NCBI GenBank assembly: GCA_903842845.1
Contig: CAIMNN010000175.1
Span: 1-14,020, forward strand
Origin: an uncultured Acidobacteriaceae bacterium
GTDB lineage: Bacteria > Acidobacteriota > Terriglobia > Terriglobales > Acidobacteriaceae
Length of the DNA stretch: 14,020 bases
Direction of reading: 5' to 3'
This document shows positions 1-6,095 of the stretch, piece after piece (position 1 is the stretch's first letter; each line of letters begins with the position of its first letter). Both the position numbers and the translations under genes were made by a program. The notes under the pieces are model-generated. The model made no database searches and was not told where the DNA came from. It saw nothing but the letters and a program-made list of their open reading frames with translations.

Positions 1-1
1 C

Positions 2-625
2 CATTTGTACCGGCGCGAAGCCAATGTAATTTATGACGACGGCTCGAACGGGCTGATACACGTCAGCGGACACGGCAGCCAGGAAGAGCAGCGGTTGCTG
101 ATAAACCTTGTGCGGCCGAAGTTCTTCATCCCGGTGCATGGTGATTACCGCAACCTGAGGAAGCATGCGCAGGTGGCGATGGATACGGGTGCGGTTGAAG
201 CGTCGATAGTGATTGAGGACGGCGACGTGCTTGAGCTCGACGAGAAGCAGGCGCGCAAGGGCGAGAAGGTCACGACAGGGCGCATACTGATTGATTCTGG
301 TTCGACGGGCGATGTGGTTGAGGACCTTGTGATCCGCGACCGCCGCATTTTGAGCGAAGACGGAATCGTGCTTGTTGTATGCGCCATTAATAAACGCACC
401 GGCAAGGTGGAGCGTGCGCCGGAGGTTGTGGCGCGCGGCTTTGCGGGCGCGGATATTTCGGAAGATGCGCGCGACGTTGTGATGGCGACGCTCGAAAGCC
501 TGAGCGGCGAAGAGCGTACGGATTACGGCCAGGTGAAGGAAAAGGTTCGCGTGGAGTTGAAGCGGATGATACAAAAGACGACGGGACGCAGGCCGTTGAT
601 CATGCCGGTGATTTTGGAGATCTGA
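2..625 (+). CDS. rnj: Ribonuclease J, C-terminal part (5' truncated by window)
   Basis: RNase J is a metallo-beta-lactamase/beta-CASP ribonuclease with 5'-3' exo- and endonuclease activity, acting in mRNA decay and rRNA maturation in the cytoplasm. Only the last ~207 residues are present, and the reading frame is open from base 2. Visible family motifs are the HVSGHGSQEE segment (late beta-CASP motif) and FFIPVHGDYRNLRKHA, corresponding to the usual FIPVHGEYR block with a metal-binding histidine. The linker and C-terminal domain follow, ending in a basic stretch RPLIMPVILEI. The catalytic N-terminal metallo-beta-lactamase half lies outside the window. The TTG at base 5 is an internal codon, not a start. 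The stop codon touches a small palindrome that could end the transcript. Confidence 0.93.
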   Translation, partial: HLYRREANVIYDDGSNGLIHVSGHGSQEEQRLLINLVRPKFFIPVHGDYRNLRKHAQVAMDTGAVEASIVIEDGDVLELDEKQARKGEKVTTGRILIDSGSTGDVVEDLVIRDRRILSEDGIVLVVCAINKRTGKVERAPEVVARGFAGADISEDARDVVMATLESLSGEERTDYGQVKEKVRVELKRMIQKTTGRRPLIMPVILEI

Positions 626-644
626 GTGTCGACACTCGTTTTTT
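624..644 (+). terminator. Possible intrinsic terminator of rnj (also a perfect 14-bp palindrome)
   Basis: GAGTGTCGACACTC at 624-637 is a perfect palindrome. As RNA it can fold to a 5-bp GAGTG/CACTC stem with a TCGA loop, followed by six T at 639-644. It overlaps the RNase J stop codon (623-625). The stem is short for a terminator. Because it lies ~45 bases before a toxin-antitoxin operon, an autoregulatory operator is a real alternative. Confidence 0.42.
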
Positions 645-681
645 GGTTGAAAATCACGCATAATAATGGCAGGAGGCGGCG

Positions 682-939
682 ATGACGCTCAATTTGGAAC
701 TAGACCCACGGACCGAGGCCTGGATACGGGAAGAAGCCGCGCGCCGTGGCATAGAGAGCGACGCCTTTGCGCTTGAAGTGTTGAAGAAATCAATGCCTGT
801 TAGCTTGCAGGAGAGCAAGCCACTGACAGTGGAGAGTTTTCACAAAATGCTCGACGAGCTCAAAAAAGGCTCGGAGCATCTGCCCGATATTCCCACTTCC
901 AGCTTCACGCGGGAAAGTTTTTACGGTGATCGAGGCTGA
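682..939 (+). CDS. Type II antitoxin, VapB-like (ribbon-helix-helix type N-terminus)
   Basis: Small 85-residue protein directly before a PIN-domain toxin gene, so most likely its cognate antitoxin and autorepressor. Residues ~1-38 (MTLNLELDPRTEAWIREEA...) have the short strand plus two amphipathic helices typical of ribbon-helix-helix DNA-binding domains. The C-terminal part (LPDIPTSSFTRESFYGDRG) is polar and probably disordered, as expected for the toxin-wrapping tail. The ATG has an excellent Shine-Dalgarno AGGAGG at 671-676 with 5 bases spacing. The stop is 5 bases before the toxin start, so the two are surely co-transcribed. Assignment rests on fold-like pattern and context rather than a strong family motif. 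Confidence 0.75.
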   Translation: MTLNLELDPRTEAWIREEAARRGIESDAFALEVLKKSMPVSLQESKPLTVESFHKMLDELKKGSEHLPDIPTSSFTRESFYGDRG

Positions 940-944
940 ATAGC

Positions 945-1394
945 GTGGCCATTTTGCTGGATACCAATGTGCTGCTTCGTTGGCAGGAGTTCCGAAATCC
1001 CGATTATTTGTTAATCAACCGAGTTGTTGACCAGTTGTTGTTACGTAATGAAAACTTGTTTTATACGGCGCAAAACATCAGTGAATTCTGGAATACACTA
1101 ACTCGCCCTATTAGTTCGAATGGTTTTGGATACTCGCCCAATGAAGCGGATGAACGAGTCAGCCAGATCGAATCGAAGTTTAAATTCCTGAGCGATGAAG
1201 CAGAACAGTATCTGGTATGGCGGATGCTGGTGGTGAAGTACCAGGTGCGCGGGGTGCAGGTGCATGATGCGCGGTTGGTGGCGACGATGCTGCACCATGG
1301 CGTGACGCGGATACTGACATTTAATGCTGCGGATTTTACGCGATATAAAGAGATAGAGGCGTTGCATCCGGCAGTGGTGGCAAAAGAGACTTAA
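945..1394 (+). CDS. PIN-domain toxin ribonuclease, VapC family
   Basis: 149-residue PIN-domain protein, expected to be a Mg-dependent ribonuclease toxin neutralised by the preceding gene product. Visible PIN features are LLDTNVLL with Asp6, the NISEFWN motif with Glu47, and VHDARLVATM with Asp108. Near the fourth acidic position is FNAADF, where the usual FNxxDF holds (Asn127, Asp130). The start is GTG at 945, five bases after the antitoxin stop, with a weak CGAGG upstream inside the antitoxin gene. Base composition is uneven: by hand count about 40% GC over 1021-1140 but 60% over 1201-1320. This suggests foreign or mosaic origin. The gene converges on the minus-strand gene at 1430, with a shared hairpin between. 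Confidence 0.88.
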   Translation: MAILLDTNVLLRWQEFRNPDYLLINRVVDQLLLRNENLFYTAQNISEFWNTLTRPISSNGFGYSPNEADERVSQIESKFKFLSDEAEQYLVWRMLVVKYQVRGVQVHDARLVATMLHHGVTRILTFNAADFTRYKEIEALHPAVVAKET

Positions 1395-1416
1395 AATTCA
1401 CAACGAGGCAATTCTG

Positions 1417-1445
1417 CACGGGGGCGAAATTATTTCGCTCCCGTG
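1417..1445. terminator. Hairpin between convergent genes, probable bidirectional terminator
   Basis: CACGGGGGCGAAA (1417-1429) pairs with TTTCGCTCCCGTG (1433-1445) over 13 positions with one G-T wobble and a TTA loop. The loop is the stop codon (TAA) of the minus-strand gene, so the right arm is coding. There is no long T-tract on either side, so termination strength is uncertain. Confidence 0.5.
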
Positions 1446-1921
1446 TTCATTTGCGCCTGAGGTTCGCTGTTGATGCGTTTTTGCTCTTCGGCGAGCGTGT
1501 CGGTGGTTTTTCGTGTGAGGTTATCGATAAAGCTGGATGCGAGGTCGAGTGTGTAGCGGTTGCTGGCCACATCCGTTTTCCAGAGCGTGATGCCCTGTTT
1601 ATTGACCAGGCGCATGATGGCGTGGATGCACCGGTTTGGATTATGGCCGATCGTAACTTTTTGACATCCGGTTGTCTCAGCGAGTCCATAACCACTGAGG
1701 ATGGTGTCGGCGTACTCATCGGACTCGACAACTTGCACGCCGTGCTGTGTGAGAGAGTCGATGAGCCTGGAGCGGATGGATTTGGCGAGCGCGGCATCGG
1801 AGCCATCGAAAGGCTTGACGTAGAGGGTGACGCGACGCGTTGCATCGGATTGCGCGCGGAGTAAGTTGGCGCCGAGGATGGAAGCGATTAAGACTAAAAT
1901 GACAAAGGTAGATCTTTTCAT
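1430..1921 (-). CDS. Small exported protein of unknown function
   Basis: 163-residue protein starting at the ATG at 1921, which has AGGAGG five bases upstream. Larger versions of this frame start far upstream, inside the neighbouring gene, and lack support. Residues 1-24 form a Sec signal peptide (basic MKR, hydrophobic core, LRAQ cleavage region), with no lipobox cysteine. The mature part begins VTLYVKPFDGSDAALAKSIRSRLIDSL followed by GVQVVESDEYADTILSG. This beta-alpha-beta pattern recalls auxiliary periplasmic proteins such as the TolB-N or LptE type, but I do not recognise a family. Two cysteines (86, 98) could form a disulfide. It is divergent from the exported NTF2-like gene. Confidence 0.8.
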   Translation of the reverse strand: MKRSTFVILVLIASILGANLLRAQSDATRRVTLYVKPFDGSDAALAKSIRSRLIDSLTQHGVQVVESDEYADTILSGYGLAETTGCQKVTIGHNPNRCIHAIMRLVNKQGITLWKTDVASNRYTLDLASSFIDNLTRKTTDTLAEEQKRINSEPQAQMNTGAK

Positions 1922-1925
1922 GATT

Positions 1926-1946
1926 CCTCCTATAGAGATAGTGAGG
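1926..1946 (-). promoter_or_regulatory. 5' hairpin pairing with the Shine-Dalgarno of the 1430-1921 gene
   Basis: On the minus strand CCTC-A-CTAT, a CTCT loop and ATAGGAGG form 8 pairs with one bulged A. The 3' arm contains the AGGAGG ribosome binding site. Translational dampening is possible but inferred only from sequence. Confidence 0.3.
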
Positions 1947-1996
1947 CCAGTATAGGGCATGAGATGGGGGTCACGAATTCGATAAGCGGAGACAAG

Positions 1997-2557
1997 ATGC
2001 GCGCAATTACAATTCAAGCTATGAAAAAGATACTGCTTCCCCTGATGGTGATTTTTTGCGCGGCGGTGACGGTTGCGGCGCAGACGACGCAAACCCAGGC
2101 ACCTGCGGCACCGGCAGTGCATTGCCCGCCGACCACGACGCTGGATGAGCTGATAGCGGCGATTGATTCGTCGATCACCGGCCCGGCGGACAGGGACCGG
2201 ACGTGCTTCAGGGATATTTTTTATCCTGAGGCGCGGTTGATGCCCATCGGCAAAAACAAGGAAGGCGTGTATGAGCCGCACATCCTGACGGTGGATGATT
2301 GGATCAACGCGGTGGCCAAGCGCGCACCTGCTGTGCTGGGCGAGCATCAGATCCGCGTGGAGAAAGTTGTGTGGGCGCATGAGGCGCACTTGTGGAGCAC
2401 GTACACGGTGGATTTGGACGGCAAGGTTGCAGCGCGCGGCATCAACAGCATCCAGGCGGTGAATGACGGCAAGCGTTGGCGGATACTGTCGATCGAGTGG
2501 CAGGCTGAGGATGACACGGACAAGGTGCCGGAAAAGTTTTTGTCGGCGGGGAAGTAA
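1997..2557 (+). CDS. Exported NTF2/SnoaL-like protein
   Basis: Protein of 186 residues from the ATG at 1997, chosen because GGAGA (1988-1992) lies 4 bases upstream. An in-frame ATG at 1964 lacks such a site, and one at 2021 would also give a good signal peptide. The N-terminus MKKILLPLMVIFCAAVTVAAQ is a Sec signal peptide, followed by a short Thr/Gln/Pro-rich linker. The mature domain (TLDELIAAIDSSITG... FRDIFYPEARLMPIG... VARGINSIQAVNDGKRWRILSIEW) has the helix-then-curved-sheet pattern of NTF2-like/SnoaL-like proteins. Such domains often bind small ligands, but no catalytic set is evident. It probably acts outside the cytoplasm. No partner gene indicates a substrate. Confidence 0.8.
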   Translation: MRAITIQAMKKILLPLMVIFCAAVTVAAQTTQTQAPAAPAVHCPPTTTLDELIAAIDSSITGPADRDRTCFRDIFYPEARLMPIGKNKEGVYEPHILTVDDWINAVAKRAPAVLGEHQIRVEKVVWAHEAHLWSTYTVDLDGKVAARGINSIQAVNDGKRWRILSIEWQAEDDTDKVPEKFLSAGK

Positions 2558-2568
2558 TTTTTCTGGTA

Positions 2569-2650
2569 GCCCCGGTCCCCAAAGGCGAGGGATCATCACC
2601 CCACGAACCAAAAATCGGTCCGAGGGGACCCCAGACCAGGGGCACCCGAA
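2569..2650. repeat. Imperfect inverted-repeat intergenic element
   Basis: GCCCCGGTCCCC (2569-2580) is matched by GGGGACC (2624-2630) and, after an eight-base gap, GGGGC (2639-2643). This gives an interrupted foldback about 75 bases long. The element ends in GGGGCACCCGAA (2639-2650), which recurs exactly at 2709-2720. It has no coding capacity and looks like a small dispersed non-coding element. Confidence 0.45.
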
Positions 2651-2676
2651 AGTGCATGAGTTGAAATTTAAACTTT

Positions 2677-2720
2677 CCCACCCATCGGGCGATGAAGGCC
2701 CGATGGATGGGGCACCCGAA
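2677..2720. repeat. Foldback element with GGGGCACCCGAA border
   Basis: CCATCGGGC (2682-2690) and GCCCGATGG (2698-2706) form a perfect 9-bp inverted repeat with a 7-base loop. After one mismatch, CCCA (2677-2680) pairs with TGGG (2708-2711). The right side carries the second copy of GGGGCACCCGAA (2709-2720). There is no T-tract, so it is more like a repeat unit than a terminator, though it could block transcription from the upstream gene. Confidence 0.55.
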
Positions 2721-2743
2721 ATTCAAGATAAGTGAAGAGAAAA

Positions 2744-2792
2744 GCAACCGCAGATTCTTCGACTCGCTCACGCTCGCTCAGAATGACAAGGC
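2744..2792. repeat. Short low-complexity intergenic repeat (CGCTCACGCTCGCTCAG type)
   Basis: GCAACCGCAGATTCTTCG followed by GACTCGCTCACGCTCGCTCA and GAATGACAAG. I recognise this layout as a dispersed intergenic sequence seen in several soil-bacterial genomes, including acidobacterial ones. Only one copy is in the window, so the call rests on recall and on the internal CGCTCA/GCTCGCTCA repetition. Confidence 0.35.
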
Positions 2793-2799
2793 AGGGATA

Positions 2800-3792
2800 A
2801 TGCAAAGTTCATTGATAACAGTTGAGACGATTCGCGCGGCGGCGGAGCGCATCAAGGGCATCGCGGTGCGGACGCCGCTGGTGCGCGCGCAGTTTGCGGG
2901 GCTTAGCGGATGGGGGACTGGCCGCGAGATCTATTTGAAGGCCGAGAGCTTGCAGCCGATTGGGGCGTTCAAGATTCGCGGCGCGGCGAATACGATTTTG
3001 CAGTTGACTGCGGAGGAGCTGAAACGCGGGGTGATCACCTACTCGAGTGGCAACCATGCGCAGGGCGTGGCGTATGCGGCGCGCGAGGTGGGCGCGAAGG
3101 CGGTGATTGTGATGCCGCAGAACGCGCCGGCGGTGAAGCGCGCGGCGACGATTGCTTTGGGCGCAGAGGTTGTGGATGTGGGCAACGCATCGAGCGAGCG
3201 GTTGGCGAAGAGCGACGAGTTGGTTGCGAAGTTCGGGTATGTGACGGTTGCGCCGTATGACGACCTGCGCGTGATTGCGGGACAGGCGACGTGCGGGCTC
3301 GAAATTATTGAGGACATGCCGGATGTGGACCTCGTCCTCGCGCCGGTCTCGGGCGGCGGATTGCTGAGCGGCGTGGCGGCGGCTGTGAAGCAGTTGAAGC
3401 CGAATGTGATAGTGATCGGCGTGGAGCCGGAGTTGGCGGGCGACACGGCGGAGAGCTTCCGCAAAGGTGAGATTGTGACGTGGCCAGGAGAGATGACGAG
3501 CCGGACGATAGCCGACGGGTTGCGGACGCAGAGCGTGGGCGTTGCGAACTTTGCGCACATTCAGAAGTTTGTGACGAAGATTGTGACGGTGACCGAGGCG
3601 GAGATACGCGCGGCGATGCGGATGATTGTGGCGGCGACGCGGCTGGTTCCTGAGCCGAGCGGCGCGGTTGCTGCTGCGGCGCTGTTGTTCCATTCGGATG
3701 AGTTGCCCGTCTATAAGAAGGCGGTTGCGGTGGTGAGTGGCGGGAATGTTGCGCCGGAGATGTTGGCGGAGATATTGAACGGCAGGGACTAA
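2800..3792 (+). CDS. PLP-dependent threonine/serine dehydratase family enzyme
   Basis: 330-residue fold-type II pyridoxal-phosphate enzyme, expected to deaminate L-threonine or L-serine, or to act as a serine racemase or 3-hydroxyaspartate dehydratase, in the cytoplasm. Visible features are the Schiff-base lysine in LQPIGAFKIRGA (Lys58), the substrate loop SSGNHAQG (82-89), the PLP-phosphate glycine loop SGGGLLSG (184-191), and a late SGGN (313-316). There is no C-terminal ACT domain, so it is the short, catabolic-type form rather than isoleucine-feedback-regulated IlvA. The start is the ATG at 2800 after AGGG. A longer in-frame version from 2692 would read through the repeat element and is not credible. 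Exact substrate cannot be told from sequence alone. Confidence 0.87.
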   Translation: MQSSLITVETIRAAAERIKGIAVRTPLVRAQFAGLSGWGTGREIYLKAESLQPIGAFKIRGAANTILQLTAEELKRGVITYSSGNHAQGVAYAAREVGAKAVIVMPQNAPAVKRAATIALGAEVVDVGNASSERLAKSDELVAKFGYVTVAPYDDLRVIAGQATCGLEIIEDMPDVDLVLAPVSGGGLLSGVAAAVKQLKPNVIVIGVEPELAGDTAESFRKGEIVTWPGEMTSRTIADGLRTQSVGVANFAHIQKFVTKIVTVTEAEIRAAMRMIVAATRLVPEPSGAVAAAALLFHSDELPVYKKAVAVVSGGNVAPEMLAEILNGRD

Positions 3793-3798
3793 TTACTA

Positions 3799-3840
3799 GG
3801 GACCAAGGGACAAGGGACACGGGACAAGGACAAAGGGACT
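3799..3840 (+). repeat. Tandem heptad repeat, GGGACAA type
   Basis: About six degenerate copies of GGGACAA: GGGACCAA, GGGACAA, GGGACAC, GGGACAA, GGACAAA, GGGACT. They run head to tail between the dehydratase stop and the next gene's ribosome binding site. The array may lie in the 5' leader of the following gene. Purine-rich on the + strand, with no hairpin potential. Confidence 0.7.
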
Positions 3841-3863
3841 GAGGACTTTATGGAGAGAAGCAA

Positions 3864-4877
3864 ATGAATTCAAAAATAATTGTTATTGCTTTATTGTGCG
3901 CGCTAGCTGCAAGTGTGGCTGCGCAGAAGAGCGAGAAGAAGCAGCAGAAAGAGATGGAGAAGGCGATGGCTGGTCCGCGGGCTACGGTGCTGCGCGTGAC
4001 CATTCTGTATGTTGCGCCGGACAAGCAATCAGAAAAAGTGACGCGCATGCAGCCGGGGCGCGAGATGGTTGTGGCCGAGCAGAGCGGGCCGTGGGTGCGG
4101 GTGTACGCGAACACCGATATAGAGAAGGAGCGTGAGGAGGATGTGCCGGTGTTTGGAGAGACGGCGACTCCGCCAGTGTCGGGTTGGATGGAGGCGAAGG
4201 GCGTGGTGAGAGAGACGACGCCGAATGGCGACTCCATATTGATGGGCGAGGCGGCGAATGAAGAGGCGCTGGCCAATGACCCGAAGGGGCCGGCGAATGC
4301 GGCGCAGAGTGCGCGGTTGTTGTACAGGCGATTGGTGGAGTTGTTCCCGAACTCACCGTTCAAAGCGGAGGCGATGTGGAGGTCAGCGGATATTCGCTGG
4401 CAGATAGAGAAGGCCGATGCGAGCACGCGGTCGTCGGCGCGAGAGAAGGACCCGAATCTGCGGCAGGGGCTGGAAGAGAACGAGTTGAAGAAGGTGTTGA
4501 AGTATTATCCGCATACCAAGCAGGCGGACCTTGCGGCGTTTGAACTGTTAGACAACAAGATCTGCGGCGAGTGGCAGGGCGATGTGAAGTGCCCGGAGAA
4601 AGAGTCGGAGTTGTATGAGAGGTATGCGGCCGAGCATCCGGATGGAGTGAAGACGGCGCAGGCGTTGTACATGGCGGTCTACCGGCAGGCGTGCATGAAG
4701 GATATGTACGCGTCGGAGGGTAACGAACATCGCGCCCAGGAGTCTCACAACCATGCGCGCGAGCTGGCAGCAAGGCTGAAGGAGAAGTTCGCGCAGACGG
4801 ATTATTCGGTGCGCGCGGGTGCTTTGGTGTACAAATTGGATGAGGGAATTCCTGTCTATGGGATAGACCTTCAATAA
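3864..4877 (+). CDS. Exported SH3b-domain protein with TPR-like helical repeats
   Basis: 337-residue protein with a signal peptide (MNSKIIVIALLCALAASVAAQ, cleavage near residue 20) and GGAGAG six bases before the ATG. Residues ~21-36 are a Lys/Glu/Gln-rich charged helix. Residues ~38-116 resemble a bacterial SH3 domain (ATVLRVTILYVAPDKQSEKVTRM... GPWVRVYA... VSGWMEAKGVV). The remainder is mostly helical with TPR-like spacing (ARLLYRRLVELFPNSPFKAEAMWRSADI; NELKKVLKYYPHTKQADLAAFELL; SELYERYAAEHPDGVKTAQALYMAVYRQA), as in YbgF/BamD-like periplasmic scaffold proteins. It probably binds cell-envelope partners. A link with downstream uppP is only positional (65 bases apart). Confidence 0.75.
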   Translation: MNSKIIVIALLCALAASVAAQKSEKKQQKEMEKAMAGPRATVLRVTILYVAPDKQSEKVTRMQPGREMVVAEQSGPWVRVYANTDIEKEREEDVPVFGETATPPVSGWMEAKGVVRETTPNGDSILMGEAANEEALANDPKGPANAAQSARLLYRRLVELFPNSPFKAEAMWRSADIRWQIEKADASTRSSAREKDPNLRQGLEENELKKVLKYYPHTKQADLAAFELLDNKICGEWQGDVKCPEKESELYERYAAEHPDGVKTAQALYMAVYRQACMKDMYASEGNEHRAQESHNHARELAARLKEKFAQTDYSVRAGALVYKLDEGIPVYGIDLQ

Positions 4878-4942
4878 AAAATAGTTTTTTAGCCTTTGCT
4901 GTACTGCTGCATTTGCAATCTCGTGTTTCTGGGAGGGGCCTC

Positions 4943-5821
4943 TTGAACGACTATTTGATTTCCGTGATTCTGGGCATAGTTGAAGGTTTGACAGAATTTT
5001 TGCCCGTCAGTTCCACTGCACACTTGCGCATTGCCGAAGCGATGATGAACCTGCCGCTGGACGATGCTTACTGGAAGATGTACACGATCGTCATACAGTT
5101 GGGCGCGATACTGGCGCTTTGTCTGCTGTTCATGGGGCGCATCACTGAATTTTTGCGCACCTTTCCCAGGGGCGAGAGCGGCGACCGGACAATTTGGAAT
5201 CATCCGGTGTCGCTGACATTTTTTGCGTTTGTGTGCACATCGATACCCGCGCTTGCTCTGCATCATTGGAGCGACAAGCACCTCGGCAGCCTGACGGTTA
5301 TTGCCTGGGCGCTTTTGATAGGCGGCATAGTGATGTGGGTTATCGACGCGTGGTCGGTGCGGCAAGAGGCGGCGACGAGCGATGTTGAGGAGATGAGCCT
5401 GCCGCAAGCTGTTTGGATTGGTCTGTGCCAGACGCTCTCAGCGGTTTTTCCCGGCACGTCGCGCTCGATGTCGACGATTGCGGCTGGACAGATGGTGGGG
5501 CTTTCGCGGCCCGCGGCGCTGGAGTTCAGCTTTTTGCTTTCGATTCCGACGATGATTGCAGCCACCGGTTATGACCTTGTAAAGTCAGTACACCCGAGCA
5601 GTGCGATGATTGCCGCTGGTGAAAACGCTCATGTGGTGATGACAAGCGAGCGCTGGATAGTGCTGGCGATTGGATTTGTAGTTTCGTTCATCGTTGCGCT
5701 TGGTGTGGTGGAGTGGTTTTTGCACTGGGTGCGTCGTCATGGGCTGATCCTATTTGCGGTTTATCGCATTGCACTGGGCGGCGCGCTGCTGTTGTGGGGC
5801 GCGAAGTTTATCGGCTCCTGA
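4943..5821 (+). CDS. uppP: Undecaprenyl-diphosphatase UppP (BacA)
   Basis: Integral membrane phosphatase that converts undecaprenyl pyrophosphate to undecaprenyl phosphate, recycling the lipid carrier for peptidoglycan and other glycans. From the TTG at 4943 the protein is 292 residues, near the family norm. GGAGG at 4932-4936 is six bases upstream, which favours this over the TTG at 4913. Signature 1 is GIVEGLTEFLPVSSTAHL (11-28) with the catalytic glutamates, and signature 2 is PGTSRS (170-175) with the key arginine. About seven or eight hydrophobic segments are visible, with a longer periplasmic-type loop around residues 215-235. A terminator hairpin follows 43 bases after the stop. Confidence 0.95.
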   Translation: MNDYLISVILGIVEGLTEFLPVSSTAHLRIAEAMMNLPLDDAYWKMYTIVIQLGAILALCLLFMGRITEFLRTFPRGESGDRTIWNHPVSLTFFAFVCTSIPALALHHWSDKHLGSLTVIAWALLIGGIVMWVIDAWSVRQEAATSDVEEMSLPQAVWIGLCQTLSAVFPGTSRSMSTIAAGQMVGLSRPAALEFSFLLSIPTMIAATGYDLVKSVHPSSAMIAAGENAHVVMTSERWIVLAIGFVVSFIVALGVVEWFLHWVRRHGLILFAVYRIALGGALLLWGAKFIGS

Positions 5822-5863
5822 TGTAGTAGTCCATTGTTGGAGTAATATTGAATGCAGGGAAGC

Positions 5864-5893
5864 AGGATCGATTGAAATCGGTCCTCTTTTCTT
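5864..5893 (+). terminator. Intrinsic terminator after uppP
   Basis: AGGATCGAT (5864-5872) and ATCGGTCCT (5877-5885) form a 9-bp stem with one G-T wobble and a TGAA tetraloop. A T-rich run, CTTTTCTT, follows immediately. The position between uppP and the hox operon fits separate transcription units. Confidence 0.6.
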
Positions 5894-5943
5894 GCGCCAA
5901 AAAGGGAAGATGAACATTGTTCCGTGATGGAATTTCCCGCAGC

Positions 5944-5967
5944 GTGGGATAACAGAGTGGGATAACA
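5944..5967 (+). promoter_or_regulatory. Direct repeat, GTGGGATAACA twice, 13-base spacing, upstream of hox promoter
   Basis: GTGGGATAACA occurs at 5944-5954 and again, identically, at 5957-5967. The first copy also forms a partial dyad with TCCCGC just upstream. The repeats lie 11-34 bases before the CRP/FNR-like dyad, so they could be an operator or enhancer for the hydrogenase operon. No regulator gene is adjacent. Confidence 0.35.
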
Positions 5968-5977
5968 TCCTGCATTC

Positions 5978-6020
5978 GTGATATTCATCACCGTCAATCG
6001 TCCACATCGGGCGCTATAAA
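5978..6020 (+). promoter_or_regulatory. Candidate hox operon promoter with CRP/FNR-family site (class II layout)
   Basis: GTGATATTCATCAC (5978-5991) is a perfect GTGAT-N4-ATCAC dyad. It is identical to the core of the CRP consensus and two bases from the FNR core TTGAT-N4-ATCAA. TATAAA at 6015-6020 is a good -10 box, with no recognisable -35 hexamer at the right distance. If transcription starts at 6026-6027, the dyad centre falls at about -41.5 to -42.5. This is the standard class II activator position, where the activator replaces the -35 contact. Confidence 0.5.
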
Positions 6021-6074
6021 GGAACTGGGTCCGGCGTATTGAACTCGGAAGCAAACTATCTGAGCGTGCGCGGG

Positions 6075-6091
6075 CTCCACGGATGTGGAGG
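6075..6091 (+). promoter_or_regulatory. Hairpin covering the hoxE Shine-Dalgarno sequence
   Basis: CTCCAC (6075-6080) and GTGGAG (6085-6090) form a perfect 6-bp stem with a GGAT loop. The hoxE ribosome binding site GGAGG (6087-6091) lies almost wholly in the 3' arm, four bases before the ATG. Folding would limit ribosome entry to the first gene of the operon. Confidence 0.4.
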
Positions 6092-6095
6092 ATAC

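Noticed and set aside
1922..2611. Upstream extension of the minus-strand exported protein
   Set aside because: It would run antisense through the NTF2-like gene; the ATG at 1921 has a strong ribosome binding site and opens a clean signal peptide.
2442..2771. Minus-strand open frame across the repeat-rich spacer
   Set aside because: It translates the foldback and repeat modules plus the end of the NTF2-like gene. There is no ribosome binding site and no family pattern, and such frames over dispersed repeats are commonly spurious.
2692..2799. 36-residue N-terminal extension of the dehydratase
   Set aside because: It would begin inside the loop of the foldback element and encode repeat sequence; the ATG at 2800 gives the usual family start.
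2809..3693. 294-codon open frame antisense to the dehydratase gene
   Set aside because: Arg/His-rich shadow sequence; the + strand has clear PLP-enzyme motifs.
4876..4890. A6-TAG-T6 as a terminator after the SH3b gene
   Set aside because: Only A-T pairs, loop of three and no GC core; too weak to call.
6039..6095. TTG start adding 19 residues to HoxE
   Set aside because: No Shine-Dalgarno at proper distance, and the added residues look unrelated to NuoE-type N-termini; the ATG at 6096 has GGAGG.
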